DNA from: Bacteroidales bacterium
GTDB taxonomy: Bacteria; Bacteroidota; Bacteroidia; Bacteroidales; UBA932
Direction: 5' to 3'
DNA length: 64,000 nt
Assembly (NCBI GenBank): GCA_017962925.1
Contig: JAGCUK010000013.1
Span: 20,999-84,998, forward strand
The notes under the pieces were generated by a model. It did not search any database. It was not told where the DNA came from and worked only from the letters and a program-made list of their open reading frames with translations. The position numbers and the translations under genes were made by a program. Shown here in pieces: positions 25,420 to 33,495 of this stretch (position 1 is its first letter; each line of letters starts with the position of its first letter).

Positions 25420-28400
25420 TTAGAATGTGAGATCAACCCCGAACATGTAGGTCTTCTGCCAGGGATATGATGTGTTGTTCAGGTCGTCCACAGGATCCGA
25501 GCCACGGTCGAAGCAACTTTCCGGATCGAGGTGGGTCGTGTATTTGGTAATAGGCGACCAGTATGCAAGGTTTTCACCCGAGAAGTAAATGCGGAGGCCT
25601 TCGATACCGACCTTCGAGAGAATCTTCTTGGGAATGTCGTAACCTACCGTGAGGTTCTTGAAGCGGAGATACCTGATATTCTGGATGTAGCGGTCGTTCA
25701 CGCGGCCGAGTTCACCGCCACCGTTGGAAGCCACGTTGGAACGGGGCCTCGGGAAGTAAGCGTCAGGATTGTCTTCGCTCCAGCAGTTGGAGAGGAAGTT
25801 CTTGTCGAGGAAGGCAGGATAACCCAGTGAGAACGGTCCCCAGAAGTCGAAGTTGTAACGGGCAGGATACCAGTAGTGGTTGCCGGTTCCTTCGAAGAAC
25901 ACGCTCACGTCGAAGTTGTTCCAGGAGAACCCTGTCTGGAAGCCGTAGTGCAGCCTCGGGAGAGAGTTGCCGAGATAAATCCTGTCGCCGGGATCGTCAA
26001 GAGTATTCTTGCCGACACCGATGACACCGTCACCGTCAAGGTCGGCGTATTTCACGTCACCGGCCTTCCATCCACCGTTCAGGTTCGCGTTGCAGTAGGA
26101 CTGGTCCACCTGGCTGGTGTATGCCTGTGCTTCTGCATCGGACTCGAAGAGGCCGAGGATGTGGAAGCCCCAGATCTCGCCAAGTTCCATTCCTTCGTAG
26201 TAGTTGGAAAGGAGTTTGGTATCGTTGGCGAACTTGGTGATGTTGGAGCGGAACTCACTGATGGTGGGCTTTACGAAGTATTCGAAGTCCTTTCCTCCAA
26301 GTTTGAAGGAATCTCTCCAACTCAGCGAGAGTTCATAACCCTTGGTGCGGAGGTCGGCGGCATTCATCTGAGGCACACCGGCGCCGTACACTGAAGGAAG
26401 ATCCATACCATCGGTAAGCATGCCGTCGGTGTCGCGGATGTAAACTTCTCCGGTGAACTCCAACTTGTTGCCGAACATTGCGAGGTCGAGACCGAGGTTG
26501 GTCTGCTTGGAAACCTCCCAGGTCTTATCCGATGCCACGGGATCATCTAGGTTCGTGTAGCGGGCCATAACGTTTTCACCGAAACTATATCCTGCGAAGG
26601 TCTTGAAGTTGACAAGGCGGATGTAGGAGAAGTTGGAAACGTTCTGGTTGCCCAGGGTACCGTAGGATGCGCGGATCTTCAGGTTGTTGACCGTCCTCTT
26701 CAGAGGTGCGAAGAAAGGCTCCTCGCTGATTCTCCAACCGACTGATGCGGAAGGGAAGAAGCCGAACTGATGGCCTTTGGCGAAGCGGGAAGAACCGTCG
26801 TAGCGGGCGGAAGTCTCGAAGAGATAGCGGCCCTTGTAGTCGTAGTTGATACGGCCGAAGAAACCGATGGTCTTCCATGCGGACTGGTTACCTCCGACTT
26901 CCGGAGTGCGCTTCTCGGTGGAGATGAGCGCAAGGTCGGAAAGTTCGCTGGTAATCAGGTCGTAACCCTTTGCGTAAACCCTCTTATAGTGATAGGAATC
27001 GTAGTTGTAACCACCCATAACCTTGAGGTTGTGTGCATCTGCGAAGGTGTTTTCATAAGTCGCATATGCATTCCAGGTCTGGCGGACATACTCCTGAACG
27101 GATTCTGTCATGTAGTTGTCGAATGCACCTGCGTTGTTGTAGGTGACGACTTCGCCGGGATACTGGGAATAAGTGATTTCGTTACGCCTGTGGGTGTCGT
27201 GGTTGTTATAAGTGCGGTAACTGTAGTTAGCCTTGAGGGTGAGTCCCTTGAAAGGAGTAACGGTCAGTTCAGTGGTGTTGGCCAGGTCGGTGCGCTTCTC
27301 GATATTGAGGTTGCCGTTGGAATATGCCCACTGACGTCCGTTATTCACACGGTATCCGAGAGCGTCGACGAAGTAAAGCCAGGTGCCGTCGGGGTTCTGT
27401 GCAGGGAAGCAGGCAGGAGCGTGACGGTCGCCATATGCGAAGGAGTCCTGGATGTCGGCGAGGCCGGGGAAGTCGTAGGTTCCGACGAAGAAGTTGGTGT
27501 TGTTGCTGATGCGCGCATACTTGTTGATGCGGGCGTCGAACTTTGCACGCAGATTGTACTTCTCATATACGTCGGGACGGGCCTTCACCATACCCTGCTG
27601 GCGGTCGTACTGGCCGGAGAGGTAGTACTTGACGGCCTGATTACCACCGCTTACGCTCACGCTGTGGTTCTGGGTGGGATGGACGTCATTGTACATGGTG
27701 TGCCACCAGTCGTGGTTCGCATAGTACTTGTATTTACCGTCCTTGATCACGACCCAGGGGCGCTCGGGATTCTCAGTCTTGTCGTTCACGCGGGCGAGCA
27801 GTTCCATCATGTCTTCTGCATTGTAGTTCACGTAGTTGGAACCCTTACTTTCATACCAGAACTTGTTGATGGTGTAAACGGACCAGTATCCCCTCGTTTC
27901 CCACTCGGTGGAGGTGGTAGGCATTTCAACGCCCCAGCGTCCGCTGTAACGGACTGTGGCCTTGTCCTTGTCTACACGGCCGCTCTTGGTGGTCACGAGG
28001 ATGACGCCGTAGGCTGCACGCGCACCGTAAACGGCTGCGGAGGAGGCGTCCTTGATAACCGAGATGGATTCCACGTCCTGAGGGTTGATGCGGTTGATGC
28101 TACCCTCGATGCCGTCGATGAGCACCAGGGGATCACCACCGTTGATGGAGGTGTAGCCTCGGATGTTCAGCGAGCCGGTGGATCCGGGGTTACCGCTGGA
28201 GGTGGAGATGTTGAGCCCGGGGACGGAACCCTGGAGCATGGTAGTCAGGTTGTGCGCGCTGCGGTTCTCGAGCGCCTTGCTTTCAACCTGAGTGATAGCG
28301 CCGGTCAGGTTGACTTTCTTCTGCACGCCGTAACCCACGACGACGGTCTCTTCCAGGGTCATGGAATCGTCTTCGAGAGTTACATTGACCTGGCTCTGGG

Positions 28401-28662
28401 TGGCAGGCACTGTGACTGTCTGCGTCTGGTAGCCAAGGCTTGAGAAAGTCAGGACCGCCTGTCCGGAGGGAACCTTCATCGAATAGGTTCCGTCCGTGCC
28501 GGTGATTGTGCCGTTAGTAGTCCCTTCGAGCACGACGCCGACACCCGGCAGCGGCTGCTGCGCGGAGTCGAATACCGTACCCTGGACCGTGCGGTTCTGC
28601 GCAAACAGGCCGAAACCTGCAAGCAGCATCACCGAAACGGCGAGAATTTTTTGCAATCTCAT
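25420..28662 (-). CDS. SusC/RagA-family TonB-linked outer membrane protein
   Basis: A 1080-residue outer membrane transporter. The signal peptide is MRLQKILAVSVMLLAGFGLFAQ. Residues 25-100 form the carboxypeptidase-regulatory-like domain (VQGTVFDSAQQPLPGVGV). The plug begins at 107 with VVVGYGVQKKVNLTGAI and has LVLIDGIEGSINRINP and DASSAAVYGARAAYGVILVTTK. The barrel ends FGVDLTF. It is the second gene of the minus-strand phosphoesterase PUL, separated from the first by 35 bp that contain a tandem GGTTAGT repeat (28666-28679). Transport specificity should match the metallophosphoesterases and SGNH hydrolase encoded around it, since no glycoside hydrolase is present. Confidence 0.95.
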   Translation of the reverse strand: MRLQKILAVSVMLLAGFGLFAQNRTVQGTVFDSAQQPLPGVGVVLEGTTNGTITGTDGTYSMKVPSGQAVLTFSSLGYQTQTVTVPATQSQVNVTLEDDSMTLEETVVVGYGVQKKVNLTGAITQVESKALENRSAHNLTTMLQGSVPGLNISTSSGNPGSTGSLNIRGYTSINGGDPLVLIDGIEGSINRINPQDVESISVIKDASSAAVYGARAAYGVILVTTKSGRVDKDKATVRYSGRWGVEMPTTSTEWETRGYWSVYTINKFWYESKGSNYVNYNAEDMMELLARVNDKTENPERPWVVIKDGKYKYYANHDWWHTMYNDVHPTQNHSVSVSGGNQAVKYYLSGQYDRQQGMVKARPDVYEKYNLRAKFDARINKYARISNNTNFFVGTYDFPGLADIQDSFAYGDRHAPACFPAQNPDGTWLYFVDALGYRVNNGRQWAYSNGNLNIEKRTDLANTTELTVTPFKGLTLKANYSYRTYNNHDTHRRNEITYSQYPGEVVTYNNAGAFDNYMTESVQEYVRQTWNAYATYENTFADAHNLKVMGGYNYDSYHYKRVYAKGYDLITSELSDLALISTEKRTPEVGGNQSAWKTIGFFGRINYDYKGRYLFETSARYDGSSRFAKGHQFGFFPSASVGWRISEEPFFAPLKRTVNNLKIRASYGTLGNQNVSNFSYIRLVNFKTFAGYSFGENVMARYTNLDDPVASDKTWEVSKQTNLGLDLAMFGNKLEFTGEVYIRDTDGMLTDGMDLPSVYGAGVPQMNAADLRTKGYELSLSWRDSFKLGGKDFEYFVKPTISEFRSNITKFANDTKLLSNYYEGMELGEIWGFHILGLFESDAEAQAYTSQVDQSYCNANLNGGWKAGDVKYADLDGDGVIGVGKNTLDDPGDRIYLGNSLPRLHYGFQTGFSWNNFDVSVFFEGTGNHYWYPARYNFDFWGPFSLGYPAFLDKNFLSNCWSEDNPDAYFPRPRSNVASNGGGELGRVNDRYIQNIRYLRFKNLTVGYDIPKKILSKVGIEGLRIYFSGENLAYWSPITKYTTHLDPESCFDRGSDPVDDLNNTSYPWQKTYMFGVDLTF

Positions 28663-28697
28663 AATGGTTAGTGGTTAGTAAATAATTGTTTTGCGAT

Positions 28698-30653
28698 TTA
28701 TTTGTTCTTGTAATCGTTCATGTTGAAGGCCTTCGGGCGGGTCATGGTCTCGGTGAAGACCTTGCCGTTGCGGTCGGTTACCTTAACCACGATGGTGGAG
28801 GAGGCGCTGCTGGCAGTGGCCTTGAAGAAATGGGACCACTTGCCGGTGGTGAAGTTGGGATCGGAGACAGACTTGCTCCTGGGTGCGGTCCATGCCATGA
28901 TGTGGAGAGGATCGTAGGCATAGTCTTTCGATACCGTCAGTTCCTTGTCGTTTTCGCTGATGCTGACAGTCCAGTTTTCGTCGTAGTCCCAGACGTTCAC
29001 AAGGATGGAGTTTGCCGGGTATGCGGCCATCGCGTTAACGAATGTGGTGAACTTGCTGTTGCCGCCGGCGGCGTCGGAAGTGACTACCTTCTTGATTTCA
29101 TTCATGTCGTAGGCGCGGAACTGATAATTCTCGTCGTGGCCTGCGGACTGATAGTAGAACTTAAAGTCCTTTCCGGTGAATTCCCACACTCCGTAACCTC
29201 CGGGTGTGCCTTCCTGGGCGACGTGAATGCCGGGAGTCTGTTTGCCGGACCACCACCAGGTTGCGCAAATCGCCGCTTCGTTGTGCTCGGTGAACTTGCT
29301 GTTGTGGGTGCGGTGGAAAAGTTTATGGGTATGTCCGCTCAGGAAATGTACATTGTAGTCCTTGACGGCATTGATGAAGGTGGACATGTTGGCTTCACCT
29401 GCGGAATTGGCGCCGTTCATGTAGGTGTTGTTATATGAAGTGGCGCCGTTGGGGACGCAGAGAGGTGCGTGGGAGGTGATGAACACCGGGGTGGACTTGT
29501 CTACATATGACAGGTCTTTCTGAAGCCAGGCCATCTGCTCTGCCGTGTAATCCAGCACATACTGGCTGCGGTAGTCATTGCCTGTGCCATCGTTGTTGGC
29601 CCCTACGTTATTGTAGTCGATGTTGTCCATCACCACGAAATGAACCTTGCCGATATTGAAGGAATAGAAGGTAGGCGCAATGTCGCGGGTGTAGCGGAAT
29701 GACTTGTCGTAATCTCCCACTGAGTTCATGTCGTTATCGTGGTTGCCCATGGTGTGGAAGAAGATGATATCCTTGAAATGGGAGTTCGCGGTGGCAAGAT
29801 ACTGAGGGAAGGTATATGCGTTGGAATACCAGTAAACATCCCAGGTCATATCGCCGAGAGTGAGGCAATAGGCCTTGCTCTTGGCTTTGGAGATGGAACT
29901 GTTCAGGGTGGTGGCGACGCTTGCGAACTGGGACAGGTCGTTGTTCCTGTTGGCCAGGTGCATATCGCCGAGCACGAACATGGTGAAGTTGTCGTTTTCG
30001 GCCTTGATGAGTTCGAAGTCCTTACGCTCGGGAACGCTCTGGTCCTGGGTGAGCGTGGCGGAGAGTTGAGGGAGTATGCCGTTTGTGGGCACCTCATATC
30101 CACTCGGGAGAATCACGAAAACATATTTCCACTTCTTGACGGACTGCAACTGGTAGATACCATTCTCATCGGTCTTCGCAATCTGGTCTCCATCGGAAAC
30201 CAGCACGTTCGGGACCCCTTCTCCATTGCACTGCACTATTCCGTAAACCGTGGTGCCCTCTGCGGGCTCGACAACCAGAGATTTGAGCACGGAGAGAGTG
30301 AACTCACCGACATAGTGATTGATGCCGCCCCTGCTGATATACATCTTATAATAACCGCTGACTACACCCTTCGGGAAAGTGATGGTCATGCGGGAACCGT
30401 CTTTCAAGTCGGCGATTTCACAGAAGGATTCATCCCCTGCCACAGTCCTGATCATTACCTGGTCCGTTGCCACGATATTGGTGATGCCACGGAAGGGTAT
30501 TACCACGGCCTGCCCTTCCTCGATCTCAATGAGGGAAGGAACGCTGACGTTGGTCGTTACGATACTGGCCGATTCTTGCTTGGGTTCGGGATTGCAAGAT
30601 GCGAAAATAGCCAACAGGCAGAAAATGAAAAGGATAGATTTTTTAAAATCCAT
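28698..30653 (-). CDS. Metallophosphoesterase lipoprotein, first gene of the second PUL
   Basis: A 651-residue lipoprotein (signal MDFKKSILFIFCLLAIFASC, then NPEPKQE). Residues about 30-125 are an extra N-terminal Ig-like domain absent from the shorter paralogue at 19889-21310. About 135-210 is the MetallophosN-type beta-sandwich (VYGIVQCNGEGVPNVLVSDG). The calcineurin-like core has FVLGDMHLANR, TLGDMTWD, MGNHDND and LSGHTHKLFH, a complete set of metal-binding motifs (Asp-x-His, Gly-Asp, Asn-His-Asp, His-x-His). The C-terminal domain contains NVWDYDENWTV. It is probably displayed on the cell surface, cutting phosphate mono- or diester bonds before SusCD import. Encoded from a promoter that diverges from xylB. 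Confidence 0.92.
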   Translation of the reverse strand: MDFKKSILFIFCLLAIFASCNPEPKQESASIVTTNVSVPSLIEIEEGQAVVIPFRGITNIVATDQVMIRTVAGDESFCEIADLKDGSRMTITFPKGVVSGYYKMYISRGGINHYVGEFTLSVLKSLVVEPAEGTTVYGIVQCNGEGVPNVLVSDGDQIAKTDENGIYQLQSVKKWKYVFVILPSGYEVPTNGILPQLSATLTQDQSVPERKDFELIKAENDNFTMFVLGDMHLANRNNDLSQFASVATTLNSSISKAKSKAYCLTLGDMTWDVYWYSNAYTFPQYLATANSHFKDIIFFHTMGNHDNDMNSVGDYDKSFRYTRDIAPTFYSFNIGKVHFVVMDNIDYNNVGANNDGTGNDYRSQYVLDYTAEQMAWLQKDLSYVDKSTPVFITSHAPLCVPNGATSYNNTYMNGANSAGEANMSTFINAVKDYNVHFLSGHTHKLFHRTHNSKFTEHNEAAICATWWWSGKQTPGIHVAQEGTPGGYGVWEFTGKDFKFYYQSAGHDENYQFRAYDMNEIKKVVTSDAAGGNSKFTTFVNAMAAYPANSILVNVWDYDENWTVSISENDKELTVSKDYAYDPLHIMAWTAPRSKSVSDPNFTTGKWSHFFKATASSASSTIVVKVTDRNGKVFTETMTRPKAFNMNDYKNK

Positions 30654-30666
30654 GAGTTCGATATTT

Positions 30667-30685
30667 AGTCTTATTAATTAAGACT
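30667..30685. promoter_or_regulatory. Inverted repeat at the start point of the phosphoesterase PUL (putative operator)
   Basis: AGTCTTA-TTAAT-TAAGACT: two perfect 7-bp arms around a 5-bp spacer. It lies immediately downstream of the minus-strand -7 element and so should straddle the transcription start of the PUL, 14 bp from the ATG. The symmetry and location suggest a repressor or activator site, but it might be a leader hairpin. Confidence 0.5.
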
Positions 30686-30686
30686 A

Positions 30687-30694
30687 CAAATATA
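30687..30694 (-). promoter_or_regulatory. -7 promoter element TATATTTG for the phosphoesterase PUL
   Basis: Exact TAnnTTTG match on the minus strand, 33 bp from the metallophosphoesterase ATG. It faces the xylB promoter, the two octamers being only 10 bp apart, so the two transcripts probably compete or share control. Confidence 0.62.
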
Positions 30695-30704
30695 GAAAAA
30701 ATCT

Positions 30705-30712
30705 TATATTTG
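30705..30712 (+). promoter_or_regulatory. -7 promoter element TATATTTG for xylB
   Basis: Exact TAnnTTTG match ending 3 bp before the xylB ATG at 30716. Transcription should start on the start codon, predicting a leaderless xylBA mRNA. Confidence 0.62.
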
Positions 30713-30715
30713 TAT

Positions 30716-32185
30716 ATGCTCATTTTAGGATACGATTTAGGAAGTTCTTCAGTCAAGGCCAGTCTGGTCTGTGCGGAAACAGGAAAATGCGTCGCTTCGG
30801 CATTCTACCCGAAAACCGAGGCTCCCATCCTTTCGCGGCAGCCCGGCTGGGCCGAGCAGGACCCGGACTCCTGGTGGGAATATCTCAAGGCCGCCACTGC
30901 GGAAGTGATGGCGGTTGCGGGCAAGGCTTCCGTCTCCGCGGTCGGCATCTCCTACCAGATGCATGGTCTCGTGTGTGTGGGCAAGGACCTCCACCCCCTG
31001 CGTCCCGCCATCATCTGGTGCGACTCCCGCGCCGTTCCCTATGGGCAGAAGGCCTTCGAGTCTCTGGGGTCCGGCTGGTGCCTGGAGCATCTGCTCAACT
31101 CGCCCGGAAACTTCACCGCCGCCAAACTCGCGTGGGTGAAAGAGAACGAGCCGGAACTCTTCGCGCGCATCCGTAAAATCATGCTCCCGGGGGACTATAT
31201 CGCCCTTCGAATGACGGGAGAGCCGTGCACTACGGTAGGCGGCCTCTCGGAGGGGATGATGTGGGATTTCGCGCAGAACCGTCCCGCCCGGGAACTGCTT
31301 GATTTCTACGGCTTTGACGCTTCCATCCTCCCGGAAATACGCCCCACCTTTGGAGAGCAGGGGAGGCTGCTGCCCGCGATTGCGGAGGAACTCGGTCTGC
31401 CAGCAGGCATCCCCGTCACTTATCGCGCCGGAGATCAACCCAACAACGCCCTCAGCCTGAACGTTTTGAACCCGGGCGAGATCGCTGCCACCGCCGGCAC
31501 TTCCGGGGTGGTCTATGGCGTGCTGGGGGAGGTTAACTACGACCCTCAGTCCCGCGTCAACACATTTGCACACGTGAATCACTCCGCCGCCGATCCGCGC
31601 CTGGGAGTGCTCCTCTGCATAAATGGCACCGGCATCCTCAATTCCTGGATGCGCCGGAACGTGGCCTTCGACGGCATGACTTACCCCGGCATGAACGCAC
31701 TCGCGAAGGAATCGCCGGTAGGCAGCCGCGGCATCAGCATCCTTCCCTTCGGCAACGGCGCCGAGCGCATGCTGAGCAATTCCGCCCCCGGCTGCAGCTT
31801 CCACGGAATCGACTTCAACCGCCACGGCCGCGGGGATCTGCTCCGGGCTGCGCAGGAGGGGATAGTCTTCTCCTTCCAATATGGCATTGAAGTGATGCAG
31901 TCTATGGGTATGAAGATAGACCGCATCCACGCCGGCAACGCGAATATGTTCCTCTCGGAGATCTTCCGGGAGACGCTGGCATCCGTTTCAGGCGCTACCA
32001 TCGAACTGTATGATACCGACGGTGCCGTGGGTGCCGCCCGTGGTGCCGGGCTTGGCGCAGGCATCTATGCTTCGCCGGCCGAAGCGTTTGCAACTTTGGA
32101 GCGCCTCGCCGTGGTGGAACCCGCCCCCGACCGCACCCCGTATCTGGAGGCATACGATAATTGGAAAAAACATCTTACGATATGA
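30716..32185 (+). CDS. xylB: Xylulokinase (FGGY family)
   Basis: A 489-residue cytoplasmic kinase that phosphorylates D-xylulose with ATP to feed the pentose phosphate pathway. The ATG at 30716 gives MLILGYDLGSSSVKASLV, the actin-fold phosphate-1 loop; the TTG at 30710 overlaps the promoter and is unlikely. Other family features are YQMHGLVCV near 80, WCDSRA, MLPGDYIALRMTGE, AGDQPNNALSLNVLNPGEI near 240, and the C-terminal AGNANMFLSEIF and DGAVGAARGAGLGAG. Length fits XylB. Its stop overlaps xylA's ATG (ATGA). Gene order xylB-xylA is the reverse of E. coli. Xylulokinase is favoured over other FGGY kinases because xylA follows directly. Confidence 0.93.
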   Translation: MLILGYDLGSSSVKASLVCAETGKCVASAFYPKTEAPILSRQPGWAEQDPDSWWEYLKAATAEVMAVAGKASVSAVGISYQMHGLVCVGKDLHPLRPAIIWCDSRAVPYGQKAFESLGSGWCLEHLLNSPGNFTAAKLAWVKENEPELFARIRKIMLPGDYIALRMTGEPCTTVGGLSEGMMWDFAQNRPARELLDFYGFDASILPEIRPTFGEQGRLLPAIAEELGLPAGIPVTYRAGDQPNNALSLNVLNPGEIAATAGTSGVVYGVLGEVNYDPQSRVNTFAHVNHSAADPRLGVLLCINGTGILNSWMRRNVAFDGMTYPGMNALAKESPVGSRGISILPFGNGAERMLSNSAPGCSFHGIDFNRHGRGDLLRAAQEGIVFSFQYGIEVMQSMGMKIDRIHAGNANMFLSEIFRETLASVSGATIELYDTDGAVGAARGAGLGAGIYASPAEAFATLERLAVVEPAPDRTPYLEAYDNWKKHLTI

Positions 32186-33495
32186 AACAGTACTTCCCTA
32201 ACATTGGCAAAATCCCCTTCGAGGGGCCCGCAAGCAAGAACCCCCTTGCATTCCATTATTATGAACCCGAGCGCGTAGTCCTCGGCAAACCCATGAAGGA
32301 CTGGCTGCGTTTCGCGTTGGCCTGGTGGCACAGCCTCGGGCAGGCTTCTGCCGACCAGTTCGGCGGCCAGACCCGCAGCTACGAGTGGGATAAAGCATCC
32401 TCTCCCATGCAGCGTTCCAAGGATAAGGTGGACGCCGGATTCGAGCTTATGCAGAAGCTCGGCATCGGCTACTTCTGCTTCCATGACATCGACCTGATAG
32501 AGGACACGGATGACATCGCGGAGTACGAGGCCCGCATGAAGGAAATCACTGATTATCTGCTGGTTAAGATGAAGGAAACCGGCATCAAGAACCTCTGGGG
32601 AACCGCCAACGTGTTCGGCCACAAGCGCTACATGAACGGAGCTGCCACCAACCCGGATTTCGACGTAGTGGCACGTGCTGCTGTTCAGATAAAGAACGCC
32701 CTCGACGCCACCATCAAACTCGGCGGCGAGAACTATGTTTTCTGGGGCGGACGCGAGGGTTACAGTTCTCTTCTGAATACCCAGATGCAGCGCGAAAAAG
32801 ATCATCTCGCGAACATGCTGAAGGCCGCCCGTGACTATGCCCGCGGCAAGGGATTCAAGGGCGTGTTCCTTATCGAGCCCAAGCCCATGGAACCTACCAA
32901 GCATCAGTATGATGTTGACACAGAGACGGTTATCGGCTTCCTCCGCGCCAACGGTTTGGACAAGGACTTCAAGGTGAACATCGAGGTTAACCATGCCACT
33001 CTCGCCGGCCATACCTTCGAGCACGAGCTGGCAGTTGCCGTGGATAACGGACTTTTGGGTTCCATCGACGCCAACCGCGGGGATGCCCAGAACGGTTGGG
33101 ATACCGATCAGTTCCCGAACGATGTGCTGGAGATGACTCAGGCCATGTTGCAGATCGTGCGTAACGGCGGCCTGGCCCCCGGCGGATCCAACTTCGATGC
33201 TAAGCTGCGCCGCAATTCCACCAATCCCGAGGATATCTTTATCGCTCATATTTCTGCGATGGATGTGATGGCTCATGGCTTGCTGAATGCTGCGGAGATT
33301 GTGGAGAAGTCTCCGATTCCTGCCATGGTGAAGGAGCGTTATGCCTCGTTCGATGCCGGTCTCGGTAAGAAGTTCGATGAGGGCAAGGCGTCTCTCGAAG
33401 ACCTGGTGGCCTATGCCAAGTCTAACGGCGAGCCCAAGCAGATTTCCGGAAAACAGGAACTCTATGAGACGCTGGTCAACCTTTATTCTGTTTAG
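32182..33495 (+). CDS. xylA: Xylose isomerase
   Basis: A 437-residue TIM-barrel enzyme converting D-xylose to D-xylulose, of the longer class II type (about 440 residues). Both family signatures are present: FHDIDLIEDTD around residue 100, with the catalytic His and Asp, and VFLIEPKPMEPTKHQYD around 230, with the metal-binding Glu. VFWGGREGY near 186 and NRGDAQNGWDTDQFP near 300 supply further metal and substrate contacts. I chose the ATG at 32182, which overlaps the xylB stop and begins MKQYFPNIGKIPFEG, the normal N-terminus. Its last 32 bp also encode the signal peptide start of the next gene in a different frame. Confidence 0.97.
   Translation: MKQYFPNIGKIPFEGPASKNPLAFHYYEPERVVLGKPMKDWLRFALAWWHSLGQASADQFGGQTRSYEWDKASSPMQRSKDKVDAGFELMQKLGIGYFCFHDIDLIEDTDDIAEYEARMKEITDYLLVKMKETGIKNLWGTANVFGHKRYMNGAATNPDFDVVARAAVQIKNALDATIKLGGENYVFWGGREGYSSLLNTQMQREKDHLANMLKAARDYARGKGFKGVFLIEPKPMEPTKHQYDVDTETVIGFLRANGLDKDFKVNIEVNHATLAGHTFEHELAVAVDNGLLGSIDANRGDAQNGWDTDQFPNDVLEMTQAMLQIVRNGGLAPGGSNFDAKLRRNSTNPEDIFIAHISAMDVMAHGLLNAAEIVEKSPIPAMVKERYASFDAGLGKKFDEGKASLEDLVAYAKSNGEPKQISGKQELYETLVNLYSV

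Noticed and set aside
26770-28443. A 557-codon plus-strand open frame opposite the second SusC gene
   Set aside because: It lies wholly antisense to a clear SusC gene, its translation has no recognisable motif, and similar long antisense frames occur opposite other G/C-biased genes here; it reflects codon bias.
28666-28679. Tandem GGTTAGT repeat before the second SusC gene as a regulatory array
   Set aside because: Only two copies of 7 bp in a 35-bp gap; too short to support a claim, although it is recorded in the SusC entry.
30749-31930. A 393-codon minus-strand open frame opposite xylB
   Set aside because: Shadow of a complete FGGY kinase gene with no homology visible.
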